8,182 bases of DNA, from NCBI GenBank assembly GCA_007120055.1, contig SKOL01000310.1, forward strand, positions 1 to 8,182. The letters are read 5' to 3'. Positions 5,971 to 8,182 of this stretch are shown here, piece by piece. The stretch comes from Anaerobacillus sp. GTDB taxonomy: Bacteria > Bacillota > Bacilli > Bacillales_H > Anaerobacillaceae. The notes under the pieces are model-generated. The model was not told the origin of the DNA and searched no databases. It worked only from the letters and a program-made list of their open reading frames with translations. The position numbers and the translations under genes are program-made. Position 1 is the stretch's first letter. Each line of letters opens with the position of its first letter.

Positions 5971-6000
5971 TTGATTTTTGAACGCGTTTACATTTATAAT
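5971..6000 (+). promoter_or_regulatory. Sigma-A promoter of the LacI-kinase operon
   Basis: TTGATT (5971-5976), an 18-bp spacer and a perfect TATAAT (5995-6000) make this the best promoter in the window. Transcription should begin near 6007. The spacer contains a cre site and the start region is overlaid by three operator-like repeats, so it is probably tightly repressed. Confidence 0.75.
5978..5993. promoter_or_regulatory. Catabolite-responsive element (cre) inside the operon promoter
   Basis: On the minus strand, ATGTAAACGCGTTCAA agrees with WTGNAARCGNWWWCAW at 15 of 16 positions, including the full left half. It fills the spacer between -35 and -10, where bound CcpA would exclude RNA polymerase. 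This fits glucose repression of a secondary carbon-source operon. Confidence 0.65.
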
Positions 6001-6003
6001 ACA

Positions 6004-6042
6004 ACTAAACCGATTTACTAAACCGATTTACTAAACCGGTTT
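6004..6042. promoter_or_regulatory. Triple tandem operator-like repeat, 13-bp period
   Basis: ACTAAACCGATTT occurs at 6004-6016 and again at 6017-6029, and ACTAAACCGGTTT follows at 6030-6042, with no spacing. The core of unit 3, AAACCGGTTT, is a perfect palindrome with a central CG, the form LacI-family dimers bind; units 1 and 2 differ from it by one base (AAACCGATTT). The array starts at about the transcription start and ends 25 bp before the repressor ATG, which points to autoregulation of the operon by the LacI-type protein encoded next. Confidence 0.7.
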
Positions 6043-6067
6043 GAGAGACTAAGGGGAATGGTAAAGT

Positions 6068-7072
6068 ATGAAAAAAGTTACAATGGTTGATGTAGCTAAA
6101 GTTGCAAATGTATCTAAAAGTACGGTTTCACAGTATATCAATAATCGATTTGATTACATGGGTGAAGATACAAAACAACGTATTGAAAAGGCAATAAAGC
6201 AACTTGGTTATCAGCCAAACCATTTAGCAAGAAGTTTAAAACAGAAAAAGACATCAACGATAGGGGTCATTGTTGCAAACATCCTACACCATTTTACTAC
6301 GCGTGTGATAAGAGCTATTGAAGACTATTGTCATGAGCATGATTTTCACGTGATCGTTTGTAATGCTGATGATGATCCTGTTAAAGAAAAGAAGTATATC
6401 GATATGTTGCGAGCAAAGCAAGTTGATGGACTAATTGTCCTTCCAACTGATGGGAATATGTCTTTATATGAAAAAATGGTTGAAGAGAAATACCCTCTAA
6501 TTTTTGTTGATAGGATAGTAGGCCAGTTAAACGTAAAAAGCATTTTGCTAGATAACATGATGGCCAGTCGTTTAGCGGTTAATCATTTTCTTGAAAAGGA
6601 TTACAAAGAAATCGGGATTGTTACTTCATCAATTAGTAGAAAAATCACACCACGTGTTGAACGTATCCAAGGTTTTAAAAAATCATTAGAAGAGAATGGT
6701 ATCGCTGTAAACGAAGATTATATAAAAAGTGTTGAAATAGAACAAATTAAGTCATCTGTTAAAGAAATGTTGTCATTGGATAAACCTGTAAGAGCAATAA
6801 TTGCGGGTAATGACTTAGCATTAATGGAAATTTTAAGTTTGGTTAAAGAAGAAGGTATTAGTATTCCAAAAGACTTGGCCTTAATAGGTATCGATGATGT
6901 GTCATTTGCAAACCTATTTAGTCCAACATTAACAACAATAGCGCAACCAGCTGTTGAAATGGGGACAGATGCAGCGAGAGAATTACTAGCTCTTATCAAT
7001 GATCCTGATCATGAAATAGTAGAAGTGGTTAGTAGGTATGAGCCTTTATTGAAAGTTAGAGAATCATCATAA
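6068..7072 (+). CDS. kdgR: LacI-family transcriptional repressor, KdgR-like
   Basis: This 334-residue protein has the full LacI/GalR layout. Residues 4-25 are the helix-turn-helix (VDVAKVANVSKSTVSQYINN). Residues 49-58 (YQPNHLARSL) form the hinge helix, whose L57 matches the leucine that LacI family members push into the operator's central CG step. From about 64 (TIGVIVANI) to the end is the periplasmic-binding-like ligand domain, with FVDR at 146-149, RIQGF at 199-203, GNDLALMEIL at 247-256 and GIDDVSFANLFSPTLTTIAQ at 274-293. The start follows AAGGGGA (6051-6057) by 10 nt; the nearer ATG at 6058 is out of frame. It leads an operon, with a KDG-kinase-like gene 29 nt downstream, and probably binds the AAACCGGTTT repeats just upstream. 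The inducer is unknown; a keto sugar acid or its phosphate is a guess from the neighbours. The family call is firm; the KdgR name is moderate. Confidence 0.85.
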   Translation: MKKVTMVDVAKVANVSKSTVSQYINNRFDYMGEDTKQRIEKAIKQLGYQPNHLARSLKQKKTSTIGVIVANILHHFTTRVIRAIEDYCHEHDFHVIVCNADDDPVKEKKYIDMLRAKQVDGLIVLPTDGNMSLYEKMVEEKYPLIFVDRIVGQLNVKSILLDNMMASRLAVNHFLEKDYKEIGIVTSSISRKITPRVERIQGFKKSLEENGIAVNEDYIKSVEIEQIKSSVKEMLSLDKPVRAIIAGNDLALMEILSLVKEEGISIPKDLALIGIDDVSFANLFSPTLTTIAQPAVEMGTDAARELLALINDPDHEIVEVVSRYEPLLKVRESS

Positions 7073-7084
7073 TTAATACAACAT

Positions 7085-7104
7085 GAAAGGGGGACCTTAA
7101 CGTG
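7085..7104 (+). promoter_or_regulatory. Ribosome binding site and GTG start of the kinase gene
   Basis: A purine-rich GAAAGGGGGA (7085-7094) precedes GTG (7102-7104) by 7 nt, and translation from it gives the conserved PfkB start (KLDVITIGD). The ATG at 7083 opens only a 5-codon frame and is not a start. Confidence 0.75.
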
Positions 7105-8055
7105 AAACTAGACGTAATTACGATTGGAGATGCGATGATCACGCTAAATCCAAGTTCAAAAGGTCCAATGCGATTTGTAAATACTTTTGAAAGAAAAGTC
7201 GGTGGAGCAGAGCTTAATTTTGTTATTGGGTGCTCGAGACTAGGCCTTAAATCTGGCTGGATTTCAGCTTTAGGTAAAGATGAGTTTGGTAGGTATATTG
7301 CTAATTTTGTTCGTGGTGAAGGGATTGACACTGCTGAAGTACAGCATGTGGATGGATATCCAACATCTCTTAATTTCAAAGAGATTTCTGAAGGTGGTTC
7401 AGGACGAACTTTCTACTACCGATATAACTCACCAACAACAGTAATTACAGAAGAAACGTTGAATGAAGATTATATAAAAAATGCAAAAATTCTTCATGTT
7501 ACTGGTGTGTTTGCAGCGGTTGATAAGAAAAATCCAGGTGTTTTAAAAAAAGCAATAAAGATTGCAAAGAAACACGGGGTGAAAGTATCTTTTGATCCAA
7601 ACTTACGATTGAAGCTTTGGACATTAGAAGAAGCAAAAGAGACATTGTTACAAATTTTACCTGATGTAGATATTGTACTTTCTGGTGATGAGGAAGCGGA
7701 ATTGCTTTTTGGAAAACATTCTATTGAGGAATACATTGAGATCTTTAAAAACTATGGAGTAAGTACTGTCGTTTTAAAAAGAGGTGAGAACGGATCAGTT
7801 GGTTACCAAGACGGGGAACTTATTAAGGCTAGTCCTGTTAAGCCGAAGATTGTAGCAGACACAGTTGGAGCAGGAGACGGCTTTAATGCAGGATTTATTT
7901 ATTCTTATTTAAACAATAGTAGTTTAGAGGATTCATTAAAGTTTGCTAACTTAGTAGGTTCGATGGTTGTTAGTGTCTCAGGTGACAACGAAGGGCTTCC
8001 ATATTTAGACGATGTTTTAGTGAGGCTCGGTGAAAAATCTCAAGTTGAAAGGTAA
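7102..8055 (+). CDS. kdgK: PfkB-family sugar kinase, 2-keto-3-deoxygluconate kinase-like
   Basis: This 317-residue carbohydrate kinase starts at GTG. The PfkB (ribokinase) fold is shown by the N-terminal strand VITIGDAMITLNP (5-17), the substrate-side motif GGAELNFVIGCSRLG (34-48) and the ATP/anion-hole signature DTVGAGDGFNAGF (253-265), with D259 as the catalytic base. SFDPNLRLKLW (163-173) and FYYRYNSPTT (104-113) resemble the segments that hold the carboxylate and hydroxyls of 2-keto-3-deoxygluconate in KdgK enzymes, where the Arg of DPNLR is a substrate contact. The family's reaction is KDG plus ATP to KDPG; another keto sugar or keto acid substrate is possible because no KDPG aldolase gene is visible nearby. 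It is cotranscribed with the upstream LacI-type repressor (29-nt gap), and a HUMPS-family gene starts 6 nt after its stop. Ribokinase or fructokinase identity looks less likely given DPNLRLKLW. Confidence 0.82.
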   Translation: MKLDVITIGDAMITLNPSSKGPMRFVNTFERKVGGAELNFVIGCSRLGLKSGWISALGKDEFGRYIANFVRGEGIDTAEVQHVDGYPTSLNFKEISEGGSGRTFYYRYNSPTTVITEETLNEDYIKNAKILHVTGVFAAVDKKNPGVLKKAIKIAKKHGVKVSFDPNLRLKLWTLEEAKETLLQILPDVDIVLSGDEEAELLFGKHSIEEYIEIFKNYGVSTVVLKRGENGSVGYQDGELIKASPVKPKIVADTVGAGDGFNAGFIYSYLNNSSLEDSLKFANLVGSMVVSVSGDNEGLPYLDDVLVRLGEKSQVER

Positions 8056-8061
8056 AACAAG

Positions 8062-8182
8062 ATGAAATTACAACTTGCCTTAGATCGGTTAACGAAAAAG
8101 GAATGCTATACAATTTTAAAGCAGACTTCAGATGCAATAGATTGGATTGAAATTGGAACTGGAGTAATTAAAGAATATGGAA
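8062..8182 (+). CDS. HUMPS-family enzyme: 3-hexulose-6-phosphate synthase or 3-keto-gulonate-6-phosphate decarboxylase type (3' end missing)
   Basis: Only the first 40 codons are in the window. The peptide opens MKLQLALDRLTKKECYTILK and has IDWIEIGTGVIKEYG, closely matching the N-terminus of the orotidine-monophosphate-decarboxylase-like superfamily branch that includes HPS (HxlA) and 3-keto-L-gulonate-6-phosphate decarboxylase (UlaD/SgbH). The two conserved acidic residues of the first strands, D8 (LALD) and E30 (EIGT), are present with the same 22-residue spacing as D11 and E33 of the decarboxylase. Known members either cleave or form hexulose 6-phosphate with formaldehyde, or decarboxylate a beta-keto sugar-acid phosphate. 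The later residues that separate these reactions lie outside the window. The ribosome binding site (GAAAGG, 8047-8052) sits in the end of the kinase gene, so the two are probably translationally coupled. Confidence 0.8.
   Translation, partial: MKLQLALDRLTKKECYTILKQTSDAIDWIEIGTGVIKEYG

Noticed and set aside
6004..6042. Possible CRISPR or minisatellite reading of the three repeats
   Set aside because: Units are 13 bp with no spacers and sit exactly at a promoter in front of a LacI-type gene, so an operator array is the better explanation.

Overview
The window looks like the chromosome of a low-GC Gram-positive bacterium of the Bacillaceae. It is AT-rich, has strong AGGAGG-type ribosome binding sites and textbook hairpin-plus-T-run terminators, and its gene order yugI - yuzA - yugJ - pgi matches what I recall of the Bacillus subtilis chromosome. 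The species cannot be named from the sequence alone.

Layout. Positions 1-1290 hold the 3' part of a gene for a TPR-repeat protein with a C-terminal Rho-N/SAP-like domain. It ends in an unusually long palindrome (1292-1418) that looks like a small non-autonomous mobile element doubling as the terminator. Next is yugI (S1-domain general stress protein 13, 1555-1965), with possible sigma-A and sigma-B promoters. Positions 1966-2436 carry no gene but hold a terminator, two abutting copies of a GC-richer dispersed repeat and another MITE-like palindrome. The small membrane-protein gene yuzA (DUF378, 2437-2664) is on the minus strand. The yuzA-yugJ gap (2665-3105) is AT-rich and has two further inverted repeats. 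yugJ (iron-type alcohol dehydrogenase, 3106-4269) and pgi (glucose-6-phosphate isomerase, 4551-5906) follow, each with its own terminator.

From 5971 onward lies a sugar or sugar-acid utilisation operon that I do not recall from the classical yug region. A strong sigma-A promoter has a catabolite-responsive element (cre) in its spacer. Three tandem 13-bp operator-like repeats follow. The genes are a LacI-family repressor (6068-7072), a PfkB-family kinase resembling 2-keto-3-deoxygluconate kinase (7102-8055), and the start of a HUMPS-family gene (3-hexulose-6-phosphate synthase / 3-keto-L-gulonate-6-phosphate decarboxylase type, 8062 to beyond the window edge).

How the parts may work together. 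pgi and the fermentative alcohol dehydrogenase are central-metabolism genes. The pgi upstream region has a cre-like site at about -55 from a candidate promoter, a position known for CcpA activation. The LacI operon has its cre inside the promoter, a position that means repression. The least expected feature is a KDG-kinase-like gene followed by a HUMPS enzyme where a KDPG aldolase would be expected. The tandem operators and the cluster of palindromic intergenic repeats are the other points of interest. No CRISPR array, tRNA, rRNA or intact transposase gene was seen.
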